A stretch of 64,000 bases of DNA, taken from the NCBI GenBank assembly GCA_002350805.1, contig DEFO01000015.1:1-64000 (forward strand). Direction: 5' to 3'. Below are positions 17,400 to 24,798 of this stretch, piece by piece (positions within the stretch are counted from its first letter, which is position 1; each line of letters starts with the position of its first letter). The notes beneath the pieces were generated by a model that had not been told where the DNA came from, ran no database searches, and worked only from the letters and a program-made list of their open reading frames with translations. This DNA comes from Prevotella sp. UBA2850. GTDB lineage: Bacteria > Bacteroidota > Bacteroidia > Bacteroidales > Bacteroidaceae. Both the position numbers and the translations under genes were made by a program.

Positions 17400-17879
17400 T
17401 TAATCGTTCGACATGTTTTTTAGTTGCTCTTTGATGCGGAATAATCTGACAGAGACATTCTTGGTTGAGATGCCTACCACCTGGCCAATCTCCTCATAGC
17501 TCATATTCTCGAGCCAGAGCAGGATGATGGCGCGGTCGAAGGCGCCCAGTTTGTTGATTCGCTTGCGGAGCATTTCCACCTGTCGGGTATCCTCATCGCG
17601 GTCTTCAAAAAGGTTGATGCTCATCGAGAGTGGCACGCTCTTGGCCTTTTTCTTCTTACGGTCCTGCGAGATGCAGGTGTTCAGGCTGATGCGATAGATC
17701 CATGTGCGCACATCGCTGCGGCCCTCGAATGAGTCGTATCCTTTCCAAAGGTTGATGAGTACTTCTTGGAACAGGTCGTTCACCTCGTCCTGGTCTTTAG
17801 AGAACATGTAGCACACGGTGTAGATGGTGCTCTTGTGGTCTCTGACCATCGTTGCGAAATCTCTTTCTTGCAAGTTCAT
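17400..17879 (-). CDS. ECF-type RNA polymerase sigma factor
   Basis: This 159-residue protein has the two sigma-70 core regions of ECF factors. Region 2 covers about residues 10-80 (YMFSKDQDEVNDLFQEVLIN, then DVRTWIYRISLNTCISQ) and region 4 about residues 105-157 (LGAFDRAIILLWLENMSYEE, IGISTKNVSVRLFRIKEQL). It is the first gene of a three-gene cluster with a membrane protein and a TraB/GumN protein. It probably directs polymerase to an envelope-related regulon; no FecR partner is adjacent. The 9-bp tandem array lies just upstream, and no TTTG/TAnnTTTG promoter was found before it. Confidence 0.9.
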   Translation of the reverse strand: MNLQERDFATMVRDHKSTIYTVCYMFSKDQDEVNDLFQEVLINLWKGYDSFEGRSDVRTWIYRISLNTCISQDRKKKKAKSVPLSMSINLFEDRDEDTRQVEMLRKRINKLGAFDRAIILLWLENMSYEEIGQVVGISTKNVSVRLFRIKEQLKNMSND

Positions 17880-17982
17880 GTTTATCTCTGTTTTTTTGAT
17901 GAATTCCGAACGTTTGACGCACGACGAACGAAAAAACTACAGGGAAAGAGGATTTTTTCTAAAAGAGGAGTGGTTTTTTAGG

Positions 17983-18072
17983 AGTATTCTGAGTATTCGG
18001 AATAATCGGAGAATTCGGAAAACTCGGAATATTCGGAATAATCGGAATACTCAGAATATTCGGAATACTCAG
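17983..18072. repeat. ten tandem 9-bp units
   Basis: Ten consecutive 9-mers with consensus aataNtcgg (agtattctg, agtattcgg, aataatcgg and so on) run without interruption between the ECF sigma start and the M13 peptidase stop. Units vary at 1-3 positions. Confidence 0.9.
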
Positions 18073-18107
18073 AATTAAGGACCACTCTCTTCTAGCTTGA
18101 GAATTAA

Positions 18108-18134
18108 CCTCCAACTCCCCGGGGGAGTTGGAGG
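18108..18134 (-). terminator. GC-rich near-perfect palindrome downstream of M13 gene
   Basis: Arms cctccaactcccc (18108-18120) and its exact complement (18122-18134) are separated by one base, starting 6 nt after the M13 stop. No T-run follows. A related, shorter palindrome occurs at 40662-40677, so it may be a repeated intergenic element that also serves to stabilise or end transcripts. Confidence 0.6.
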
Positions 18135-18140
18135 GGTGAT

Positions 18141-20162
18141 TTACCAAATATGTGCTCTCTTTTTCTTGGGGATGAAGAGCTTGTCGCCCTTCTTCACCTT
18201 GAAGGCGTCGTACCAGGCGTCTATATGAGGCAGGGCGGCGTTCACACGAGCCTCGTTGGGCGAGTGGGTGTCAACGGTGATGAGGTATTCCACATACTCG
18301 GGACGCATGTTGCTGGCCCATACGCGTGCCCAGCTGAGGAAGAAGCGCTGCTCGGGGGTGAATCCGTCGATGACGCCCAGAGGCTTCTGTTTCATGCTGT
18401 TCTGCAGGGCGCGGAAGGCAATGTTGATACCACCATTGTCGCCGATGTTCTCGCCGAGGGTCTGCTTACCGTTGATTTTCTTGCCGGGAACAGCCTCAAC
18501 AGTGCTGAAATAGTTCTCAAGCACCTTCGTGCGCTCGTTGTAGTTTTTCTTGTCGAGGTCGGTCCACCAGTTGTTCTGGTTGCCGGTCTTGTCAAACTGC
18601 GATCCTTGGTCGTCGAAACCGTGGCTCATCTCATGACCGATGACACCACCGATGGCGCCATAGTTGACAGCATCGTCGGCATTGGGGTCGAAGAACGGCG
18701 GCTGCAGGATAGCTGCGGGGAAGCAAATCTCGTTGGTGGTGGGGTTGTAGTAGGCATTAATGGTCTGCGGTGTCATCATCCACTCGTCCTTGTCAACGGG
18801 TTTGTTCACCTTTTTCTGCAGCTGGTCGAGGGTGAGGAACTCGGAAATACAACCCAGGTTCTCGTAGAGCGACAGGCTCTCGTCGACCTGCAGTCCGCTG
18901 TAGTCCTTCCACTTGTCGGGATAACCAATCTTCACGATGAAGTTGCTCAGTTTGTCAATAGCCTGCTCTTTGGTGGCGGGAGTCATCCAGGTGGCCTCCT
19001 GAATGCGCTGTTTCAGGGCTTCCTGCAGGTTGCCCACGAGCTCAAGCATGCGTTTCTTGCTGCTCTCGGGGAAGTATTTCTCCACGTAGAGCTTGCCGAT
19101 GGCCTCGCCCATCACGCTGCTCACCAGTCCTACGGCACGCTTCCAGCGCGGACGGTCTTGCTGTATGCCGTTCATCACGCTGCTCAGCTTGAAGGCCTCG
19201 GCACGGAACTCATCGCTCAGCTGGCTGCTGGCTCCGGCAATGACCTTGATCTCGGCATAGGTCTTCAGGTCGTCCAACGGAGTGTCGGCCAGAATCTTCT
19301 CCACCTCATGAATAGGCTCGGGCTGACCCACATCCACCATGTCGAAAGCGGGGAATCCGCTCAGCAGGAACACGTTACCCCAGTCGATGCCCGGGAAATC
19401 GGTCACCAGCTGGTTGTAGCTCATCTTATGATAGTTGGCATCGATGTCGCGCAACTGCACCTGACTGTAGCTGGCTTTGGCCAGACGGGTCTCGATGGTC
19501 ATCACCGCCTGCACCTTCTTCTCGGCTGTGGCATCGTCGTTGCCCACCAGCTTGAACAGGTTTTTCATGTAGTTCTTGTAGGCATCACGAATGCGGACGG
19601 TCTGCGGGTCATCGTTCAGATAGTAGTCGCGGGTGCCCAGTCCGATGCCTCCCTGCCCTATCGACACGAGGTTCATCGAGGCATTGCGCATGTCGGCGCC
19701 CACGCCAATGCCAAACATCATGGTACCCTCGCCCATCCGGTCGAGCTGTGCCGTAACGAGCTGATACTCACGGCGGTCCTTGATAGCGGCTATCTTGTCG
19801 AGAGTCGGTTTGATGGGGGCCCATCCCTCGCGGTTGAGGCGCACACTGTCCATCATCAGTTTGTAGAGCGAACCGATCTTCTGGCCGAGAGTGCCCTTGG
19901 TGGTCTCTTTCTCAGCAGCCTGCAGAATGAGTTCCTGAATCTGTTTCTGACAAGCTTCGCTGAGGTCGGTGAACGAGCCGTTGCTGGTGTGCTCGGCATC
20001 GAGGGGATGCGACTTGAGCCAGCCTCCGGCGGCATAACGATAGAAGTCGTTGCCTGGTTTCACGGTCGGATCGAGATTGTTCTTGTCGATGCCGGCCAGT
20101 CCCTGTGCCATAGCAGTTCCTGCCATCAGCGAAAGGGAGAGTAATAATGCTTTTGTTTTCAT
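18141..20162 (-). CDS. M13-family zinc endopeptidase (neprilysin/PepO-like)
   Basis: This secreted 673-residue peptidase has a signal peptide (residues ~1-19). The M13 zinc-binding motif HEMSH is at residues 510-514 in the context VIGHEMSHGFDDQG, with the third ligand in GENIGDNGG downstream and the substrate-binding NAYYNPTTNEICFPAAIL upstream. Length fits the family. The C-terminus ends in a basic KKRAHIW, close to the usual CxxW-type end. It probably cleaves oligopeptides in the periplasm or at the surface. It stands alone on the minus strand between the MATE gene (87 nt upstream) and the ECF sigma cluster. Confidence 0.92.
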   Translation of the reverse strand: MKTKALLLSLSLMAGTAMAQGLAGIDKNNLDPTVKPGNDFYRYAAGGWLKSHPLDAEHTSNGSFTDLSEACQKQIQELILQAAEKETTKGTLGQKIGSLYKLMMDSVRLNREGWAPIKPTLDKIAAIKDRREYQLVTAQLDRMGEGTMMFGIGVGADMRNASMNLVSIGQGGIGLGTRDYYLNDDPQTVRIRDAYKNYMKNLFKLVGNDDATAEKKVQAVMTIETRLAKASYSQVQLRDIDANYHKMSYNQLVTDFPGIDWGNVFLLSGFPAFDMVDVGQPEPIHEVEKILADTPLDDLKTYAEIKVIAGASSQLSDEFRAEAFKLSSVMNGIQQDRPRWKRAVGLVSSVMGEAIGKLYVEKYFPESSKKRMLELVGNLQEALKQRIQEATWMTPATKEQAIDKLSNFIVKIGYPDKWKDYSGLQVDESLSLYENLGCISEFLTLDQLQKKVNKPVDKDEWMMTPQTINAYYNPTTNEICFPAAILQPPFFDPNADDAVNYGAIGGVIGHEMSHGFDDQGSQFDKTGNQNNWWTDLDKKNYNERTKVLENYFSTVEAVPGKKINGKQTLGENIGDNGGINIAFRALQNSMKQKPLGVIDGFTPEQRFFLSWARVWASNMRPEYVEYLITVDTHSPNEARVNAALPHIDAWYDAFKVKKGDKLFIPKKKRAHIW

Positions 20163-20249
20163 CTGAATGTATTTGTTAGTTAAAAGGTTGATAAATATGC
20201 TTTTGTGAAGTAGCTGCGGTTCAAGAGATTATCCGTTCCTGTGCACCAC

Positions 20250-21662
20250 CTAAATCATTTTCTTCATCCAGTTGCCACGGAACAGGCGCCAGAGGAACAT
20301 CAGCCCGCGGAAGGTCAGCTCGATGGCCATCGCCGTCCACACACCTTTCAGTCCGTAGTCCTTGGCCAGCATAGCAGCCAGTGTGAGGCGCACCAGCCAC
20401 ATGCTGCATAGATTCATGATAGCGGGCTTGAAGGTGTCACCGGCACCCACGAACACACTGTAGCAAACAATCGAGGCGGCAAACATAGGCTCAGCGAAGG
20501 CTTCAATGCGCAGGGCAGCGGCTCCCAGGCTGATGATGTCGTGCTCGGGAGTCATAAGCGCCATGAGCTGTGGGGCGGTGATGAACATGATGACACCCAT
20601 GAAGGCCATCACGAGCATTCCCATCGACACGGTCATACGGGCAAACGAACGGCACAACTCTCGGCGCGCGGCTCCCATGCTCTGTCCGATGAGCGTAGTG
20701 GCAGCCTCGCCAATGCCATAGCCCGGCATATAGCAGAGACTCTCGGCGGTGATGGCGAAGGTGTTGGCTGCGATGGAGATGTTGCCCAGCGGGGCCACAA
20801 TCATCGTACTGACAATCTGTGCACCACTCATCAGAATGCTCTGACAGGCCATGGGCAGACTGATTTTCAGCGCATTCACCAAGTAGCTCCAGTTCCATCG
20901 GCTCTTCTCTGTAGCCGTCTCTTTCCCGTCAACACTGGCTCTCTCACGACGCATCAACGCCAGCATGGAACTGCGGAAAATAGCGTAGTAGCCCTGCACC
21001 AGAGCTCCAATGACGATGGCCAGACCGGTGCCGATGGCAACACCGAGCACGCCGAGGTGGAAAATGAAAATAAAGATGAAGTTGAACACCACATCCATGA
21101 TGCACATCAGGATGCTCATGATGCTCGGAATGCGCATGTTGCCGCTGCACTTCAGCATGGCACCTGCCAGACTGTTCAACTGGAAGAAGGGCATTACCAA
21201 CATGAACACGCCGAAATAGATGGAAGCATCATGGGCTATGTCGGCTCCGCCACCCAGCCAATAAGGTATGCTGGGACTGATGGAAAGTCCGATGGCTCCA
21301 ATGACGGCACTGAAGATGAGGGCACAGATGAGTCCGTGGCGGAACACCTGACGGGCCTGGGCAAAGTCGTTGGCACCAATAAAATGAGCCACCTGCACCG
21401 AGAAACCCATCGAGGCAGCACTCGTCAGACTGCCACAGAGCCACGTCGACGACTCTACCAGTCCGCAAGCAGCGGCAGCCTCCACACCGATTCGCCCCAC
21501 CATGGCCTGGTCGATGAAGAACATCATGACACTGGTGATCTGGGCTAATATGGAGGGGATGCTCAACTGTACAATCAAGTTGAGCTTCTGGTTGCGCGTC
21601 ATGGGCTGACCATCGCGAATCAGTCCGAGCAGAATGTCACTCTTTTTCTGTTTAACTGCCAT
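20250..21662 (-). CDS. MATE-family multidrug/cation antiporter
   Basis: This 470-residue inner-membrane protein has about 12 hydrophobic segments arranged as two six-helix halves, as in MATE (MatE domain) transporters. Typical first-helix and loop features are visible (LSIPSILAQITSVMMFFIDQ, MVGRIG) and repeat-related ones in the second half (PMACQSILMSGAQIVSTMIV). It is expected to export organic cations using an ion gradient; the substrate is unknown. It has its own promoter at 21671-21701, only ~10 nt from the start codon, so its leader must be very short. It is separate from the small-peptide unit upstream, which has its own terminator. Confidence 0.9.
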   Translation of the reverse strand: MAVKQKKSDILLGLIRDGQPMTRNQKLNLIVQLSIPSILAQITSVMMFFIDQAMVGRIGVEAAAACGLVESSTWLCGSLTSAASMGFSVQVAHFIGANDFAQARQVFRHGLICALIFSAVIGAIGLSISPSIPYWLGGGADIAHDASIYFGVFMLVMPFFQLNSLAGAMLKCSGNMRIPSIMSILMCIMDVVFNFIFIFIFHLGVLGVAIGTGLAIVIGALVQGYYAIFRSSMLALMRRERASVDGKETATEKSRWNWSYLVNALKISLPMACQSILMSGAQIVSTMIVAPLGNISIAANTFAITAESLCYMPGYGIGEAATTLIGQSMGAARRELCRSFARMTVSMGMLVMAFMGVIMFITAPQLMALMTPEHDIISLGAAALRIEAFAEPMFAASIVCYSVFVGAGDTFKPAIMNLCSMWLVRLTLAAMLAKDYGLKGVWTAMAIELTFRGLMFLWRLFRGNWMKKMI

Positions 21663-21670
21663 TCAAACTG

Positions 21671-21701
21671 CAAAGTTAGTGGAAATTACTGATAATTCAA
21701 A
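21671..21701 (-). promoter_or_regulatory. promoter of the MATE gene
   Basis: Minus strand: TAACTTTG (21671-21678) and TTTG (21698-21701) with 19-bp spacing. The short distance to the ATG implies a nearly leaderless mRNA. Confidence 0.8.
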
Positions 21702-21776
21702 ACGATTGTACAAAGTTTTCCACGCAGGGCCAAAACATTTCACAAAGTTTATGCATACTAGCCTGCACATCTCACA

Positions 21777-21810
21777 ACAAAAAGACGGTCACCATCGCTG
21801 GCAACCGTCT
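21777..21810 (-). terminator. rho-independent terminator of the small-peptide transcript
   Basis: On the minus strand a 12-bp stem (outer 7 bp AGACGGT/ACCGTCT perfect, inner part with two G-U pairs) closed by a GCGA tetraloop is followed by a T-run. It points away from the FKBP gene and toward MATE, so it ends a transcript starting between them. Confidence 0.85.
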
Positions 21811-21865
21811 CGCTATGTACTTTAAATCTCTAATACCTTCTCTTTTAAAAACATGTTGTCGAGTT

Positions 21866-21949
21866 TTAGTTTCTCTCAACTGAGTTCTCGAACAACAAGC
21901 CTGCTGTAGCCAGGGCTGCAAACAGAGCTAATACCATTCCTGTACTCAT
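21866..21949 (-). CDS. candidate 27-residue hydrophobic peptide
   Basis: An ATG at 21949 opens a 27-codon frame ending in TAA. The peptide starts MSTGMVLALFAALATAG and ends ENSVERN, giving one short transmembrane segment with a charged C-terminus. The sequence aaagaaaggg lies 8-17 nt before the ATG and could be a ribosome binding site. The frame is centred in a transcription unit with a predicted promoter at 22300-22330, a repeat-rich leader and a terminator at 21777-21810, which is why I take it seriously despite its size. I recognise no family. It could be a membrane regulatory peptide, a type I toxin-like peptide, or an accident within a non-coding RNA. Confidence 0.5.
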   Translation of the reverse strand: MSTGMVLALFAALATAGLLFENSVERN

Positions 21950-22086
21950 CTTTTTACCCTTTCTTTGTTAAGTTATACATGACTGAACCCTCGCGGGCAT
22001 CAGCGTTATCCATTCACAATCTTTTTTATTTTTACCTTATCTAATACCTTCTTGAATCAACTATTACTATTAACACTTAACCTATT

Positions 22087-22240
22087 ACCTTATCAAACTA
22101 ACAACCTATTGTCTTCTTACCTTATCAAACTAACAACCTATGATCTTCTTACCTTATCAAACTAACAACCTGTTGTCTTTTTACCTTTCACTAACAACCT
22201 ATTGTCTTCTTACCTTATTACTAACACCTTTGTGTAGCTC
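22087..22240. repeat. 32-bp tandem repeat array in small-transcript leader
   Basis: Units beginning accttatcaaactaac start at 22087, 22119 and 22151 (exact 32-bp period), a fourth at 22183 carries a 3-bp deletion, and decayed copies follow from 22212. On the minus strand each unit contains TTAGTTTGATAAGG. The unit length is not a multiple of three, and no spacers separate copies. Confidence 0.9.
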
Positions 22241-22299
22241 TATCTTTTTACCTTTTAGTATCCTTTATTATCTTTTACCTTTTTGTCCTTTTGACGATG

Positions 22300-22330
22300 C
22301 AAAGATAAGACTGTTTTCGCACACAGCAAT
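22300..22330 (-). promoter_or_regulatory. promoter of the small-peptide/leader transcript
   Basis: Minus strand: TATCTTTG (22300-22307) matches the -7 element exactly, with ATTG (22327-22330; 3 of 4 matches to TTTG) after 19 bp. It would start a transcript of about 510 nt ending at the 21777 terminator. Confidence 0.65.
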
Positions 22331-22395
22331 GGATTAGCACCCGTTTTTTACGAAAAGATACGCATTTCTTGATTTACGTCAAGCGGACTGTCAAC

Positions 22396-22439
22396 AAAAA
22401 AAACGGGCAATAGCTCTGACATGTGAACTATTGTCCGTT
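22396..22439 (-). terminator. rho-independent terminator after glyS-FKBP
   Basis: On the minus strand a 12-bp stem (arms 22428-22439 and 22402-22413, one G-U pair) is followed by eight T residues. It lies ~30 nt after the FKBP stop. Confidence 0.85.
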
Positions 22440-22470
22440 AACTCCTTATTAATATAAATACAGACTTCCT

Positions 22471-23136
22471 TTACTCCTCAAAGAACGAATATCCTTTGGC
22501 CTTCCATTCGGGAATGGTGGCACCAGGACGGTAGAAGGCTACCAGCTTCAGGTCGAAGATAAGGGTGCTGTATGTGGGGATACCCGTACGCTCGGTGGAG
22601 CCATAGCCTAATGAATAAGGTATATACACTTTCCATAAGTCGCCGGCATGCATGTTCAGCAAGGCGGTGGTAAATCCATCGACAAAGCCTGACACACGGC
22701 CCTCAGAAGGTTTCATCGTCGAGAAATCATAATCGCCAGTATACGACTTGTCGAACTGATAGCCTTGCGGATAGCTGGCCGACGGCATGAGGCGCCCCAC
22801 ATAATGGATGCGCACCGTATCGGTATACAACGGGCTGGTGGTACCGCTGCCCTGCTCTTCTACATGGGCAATGACATAATCCATATTGGTCAGCTTGTCG
22901 GAAGCGTCCTTGCTCCAAGTGCGCAGAATCTTCCAGCGGCCGTCGGCATTGGCCTGGGCGGTCTTGTAGAGATTGTTCCAATACGTCTCGTTGCGCTCCT
23001 TCCAGTTCTCATACTCGTTGGCTGCCGTGTCGTCATCCTCGCCGCACGAACTGACGAGAATCGGCAGACCGACCACAAGCAGAGCCATGGCCAAGCGCCA
23101 CAGAGGCCTCATCCACTTCATCGTGTTGATATTCAT
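22471..23136 (-). CDS. FKBP-type peptidyl-prolyl isomerase lipoprotein
   Basis: This 221-residue lipoprotein has the lipobox LVSSC (Cys31). The C-terminal ~120 residues form an FKBP-type PPIase domain with RIHYVGRLMP, GFVDGFTTALLNMHAGDLWKV and IPYSLGYGSTERTGIPTYSTL, which are the family's recognisable strands; the loop between is longer than in the human protein. Its function is probably prolyl isomerisation in folding of envelope proteins. It lies 37 nt downstream of glyS on the same strand and is probably read with it, ending at the terminator at 22396-22439. Confidence 0.88.
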   Translation of the reverse strand: MNINTMKWMRPLWRLAMALLVVGLPILVSSCGEDDDTAANEYENWKERNETYWNNLYKTAQANADGRWKILRTWSKDASDKLTNMDYVIAHVEEQGSGTTSPLYTDTVRIHYVGRLMPSASYPQGYQFDKSYTGDYDFSTMKPSEGRVSGFVDGFTTALLNMHAGDLWKVYIPYSLGYGSTERTGIPTYSTLIFDLKLVAFYRPGATIPEWKAKGYSFFEE

Positions 23137-23173
23137 CGTGTCTATATTTCTATTTTGTCACTATTTCACTATT

Positions 23174-24712
23174 TCAGAGCTTCTTCAGCAGACTGACGAT
23201 GCTCACCTTGTCCTCAATGATTGAGTTCAGGTCGCTGATGTTCACACGCTCCTGCTCCATGGTGTCACGGAAGCGAAGGGTCACCTTGCCGTCGGTCAGT
23301 GTGTCATGATCAACAGTCACGCAGTAAGGTGTGCCAATGGCATCCTGACGGCGGTAGCGCTTGCCGATAGAGTCTTTCTCGTCGTACTGGCAGTTGAAAT
23401 GGAACTTCAGCGAGTCGATGATCTCGCGTGCCTTCTCGGGCAGTCCGTCTTTCTTCACCAGCGGCATCACAGCCAGCTTCACAGGAGCCAAGGCTGCGGG
23501 CAGTTTCAGCACCACACGTGTCTCGCCGTTCTCAAGTTTCTCCTCTGTGAAGGCGTGGCACATGATCGAGAGGAACATACGGTCAACGCCAATAGAGGTC
23601 TCGATAACGTAAGGCGTGTAGTTCTCGTTCTCCTGCGGGTCGAAGTATTTAATGTTCTTGCCCGAATATTTCTCATGCTGCGACAAGTCGAAGTTGGTAC
23701 GTGAGTGGATACCCTCCACCTCTTTGAATCCGAACGGCATGCGGAACTCGATGTCGGTAGCTGCGTTGGCATAGTGGGCCAGTTTGTCGTGGTCGTGGAA
23801 ACGATAGTTCTCTGCGCCGAAGCCCAGTGCCTGGTGCCAGGCCATACGGGTCTGCTTCCACTTCTGGAACCAGTCGAGCTCGGTGCCGGGTTTCACGAAG
23901 AACTGCATCTCCATCTGCTCGAACTCACGCATGCGGAAAATAAACTGGCGGGCAACAATCTCGTTGCGGAAGGCCTTACCTATCTGTGCAATACCGAACG
24001 GTATCTTCATGCGGCCGGTCTTCTGCACGTTCAGATAGTTCACAAAAATGCCCTGGGCAGTCTCAGGACGGAGATACACCTTCATCGAGGCGTCGGCCGA
24101 AGCACCCATCTCCGTGGCAAACATCAGGTTGAACTGACGCACATCGGTCCAGTTCTTCGTGCCGCTGATGGGGTCGACAATCTCCTCGTCAAGAATAATC
24201 TGCTTCAAGGCCTCCAGGTCGGGACCTTGCATGGCAGCAGCATAGCGCTCGTGCAAGGCATCGCGCTTCTGCTTGGTCTCAGCCACACGCGGACTGGTCT
24301 CGAGGTATTTTTGCTCGTCGAAACTCTCGCCGAAGCGCTTACGGGCCTTCTCCACCTCTTTCTGTATCTTGTCGTCGTACTTGGCAATCTGGTCCTCTAT
24401 CAGCACGTCGGCGCGATAGCGTTTCTTAGAGTCGCGGTTATCGATGAGGGGATCGTTGAAAGCATCAACGTGTCCGCTGGCTTTCCAAATGGTGGGGTGC
24501 ATAAAGATAGCAGAGTCGATGCCCACAATGTTCTCGTGGAGCAGCACCATCGATTTCCACCAATACTGTTTGATATTGTTTTTCAGCTCCACACCGTTCT
24601 GACCGTAGTCATATACAGCGCCGAGGCCATCATAAATTTCACTACTTGGGAAGACGAAGCCATATTCCTTGCAGTGGCTCACAATCTTTTTGAATACATC
24701 TTCTTGTGCCAT
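23174..24712 (-). CDS. glyS: glycyl-tRNA synthetase, single-chain alpha2 type
   Basis: This 512-residue class II aminoacyl-tRNA synthetase charges tRNA-Gly. It shows the N-terminal YGFVFPSSEIYDGLGAVYDY, motif 2 (GKAFRNEIVARQFIFRMREF), the glycine-site FEQMEMQFF and motif 3 (TSIGVDRMFLS), then the anticodon-binding domain starting around APVKLAVMPLV. Length matches the bacterial/eukaryote-like single-chain enzyme used by Bacteroidetes in place of the alpha/beta tetramer. It is the only clear housekeeping gene in the window. The symbol follows common Bacteroides usage; glyQS is also used. A -7-like TAACTTTG is at 24741-24748 on the minus strand without a good -33. Confidence 0.96.
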   Translation of the reverse strand: MAQEDVFKKIVSHCKEYGFVFPSSEIYDGLGAVYDYGQNGVELKNNIKQYWWKSMVLLHENIVGIDSAIFMHPTIWKASGHVDAFNDPLIDNRDSKKRYRADVLIEDQIAKYDDKIQKEVEKARKRFGESFDEQKYLETSPRVAETKQKRDALHERYAAAMQGPDLEALKQIILDEEIVDPISGTKNWTDVRQFNLMFATEMGASADASMKVYLRPETAQGIFVNYLNVQKTGRMKIPFGIAQIGKAFRNEIVARQFIFRMREFEQMEMQFFVKPGTELDWFQKWKQTRMAWHQALGFGAENYRFHDHDKLAHYANAATDIEFRMPFGFKEVEGIHSRTNFDLSQHEKYSGKNIKYFDPQENENYTPYVIETSIGVDRMFLSIMCHAFTEEKLENGETRVVLKLPAALAPVKLAVMPLVKKDGLPEKAREIIDSLKFHFNCQYDEKDSIGKRYRRQDAIGTPYCVTVDHDTLTDGKVTLRFRDTMEQERVNISDLNSIIEDKVSIVSLLKKL

Positions 24713-24740
24713 AATTCTGCTAAATTGATAAATTTGGCTG

Positions 24741-24778
24741 CAAAGTTACAATTTATTCATGGAAAATCAGTATCTTTG
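24741..24778. promoter_or_regulatory. divergent -7-like elements between glyS and the CAZyme cluster
   Basis: TAACTTTG on the minus strand (24741-24748) and TATCTTTG on the plus strand (24771-24778) lie 22 bp apart. Neither has a clear TTTG at -33, so the assignment is tentative. The plus-strand element would give a leader of only ~15 nt for the gene at 24799. Confidence 0.5.
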
Positions 24779-24798
24779 CAACATTATTTAATAAAACC

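Noticed and set aside
18150..20144. 664-codon open frame opposite the M13 peptidase
   Set aside because: Same reason: complete overlap with a clear enzyme gene, no domain of its own, starts inside the M13 C-terminus.
22087..22240. CRISPR array
   Set aside because: Copies are directly adjacent with no unique spacers and no cas genes are near.
24713..24798. T-box or other riboswitch before glyS
   Set aside because: The space upstream of glyS is only ~85 nt shared with a divergent gene, and no specifier or antiterminator-like structure is visible.
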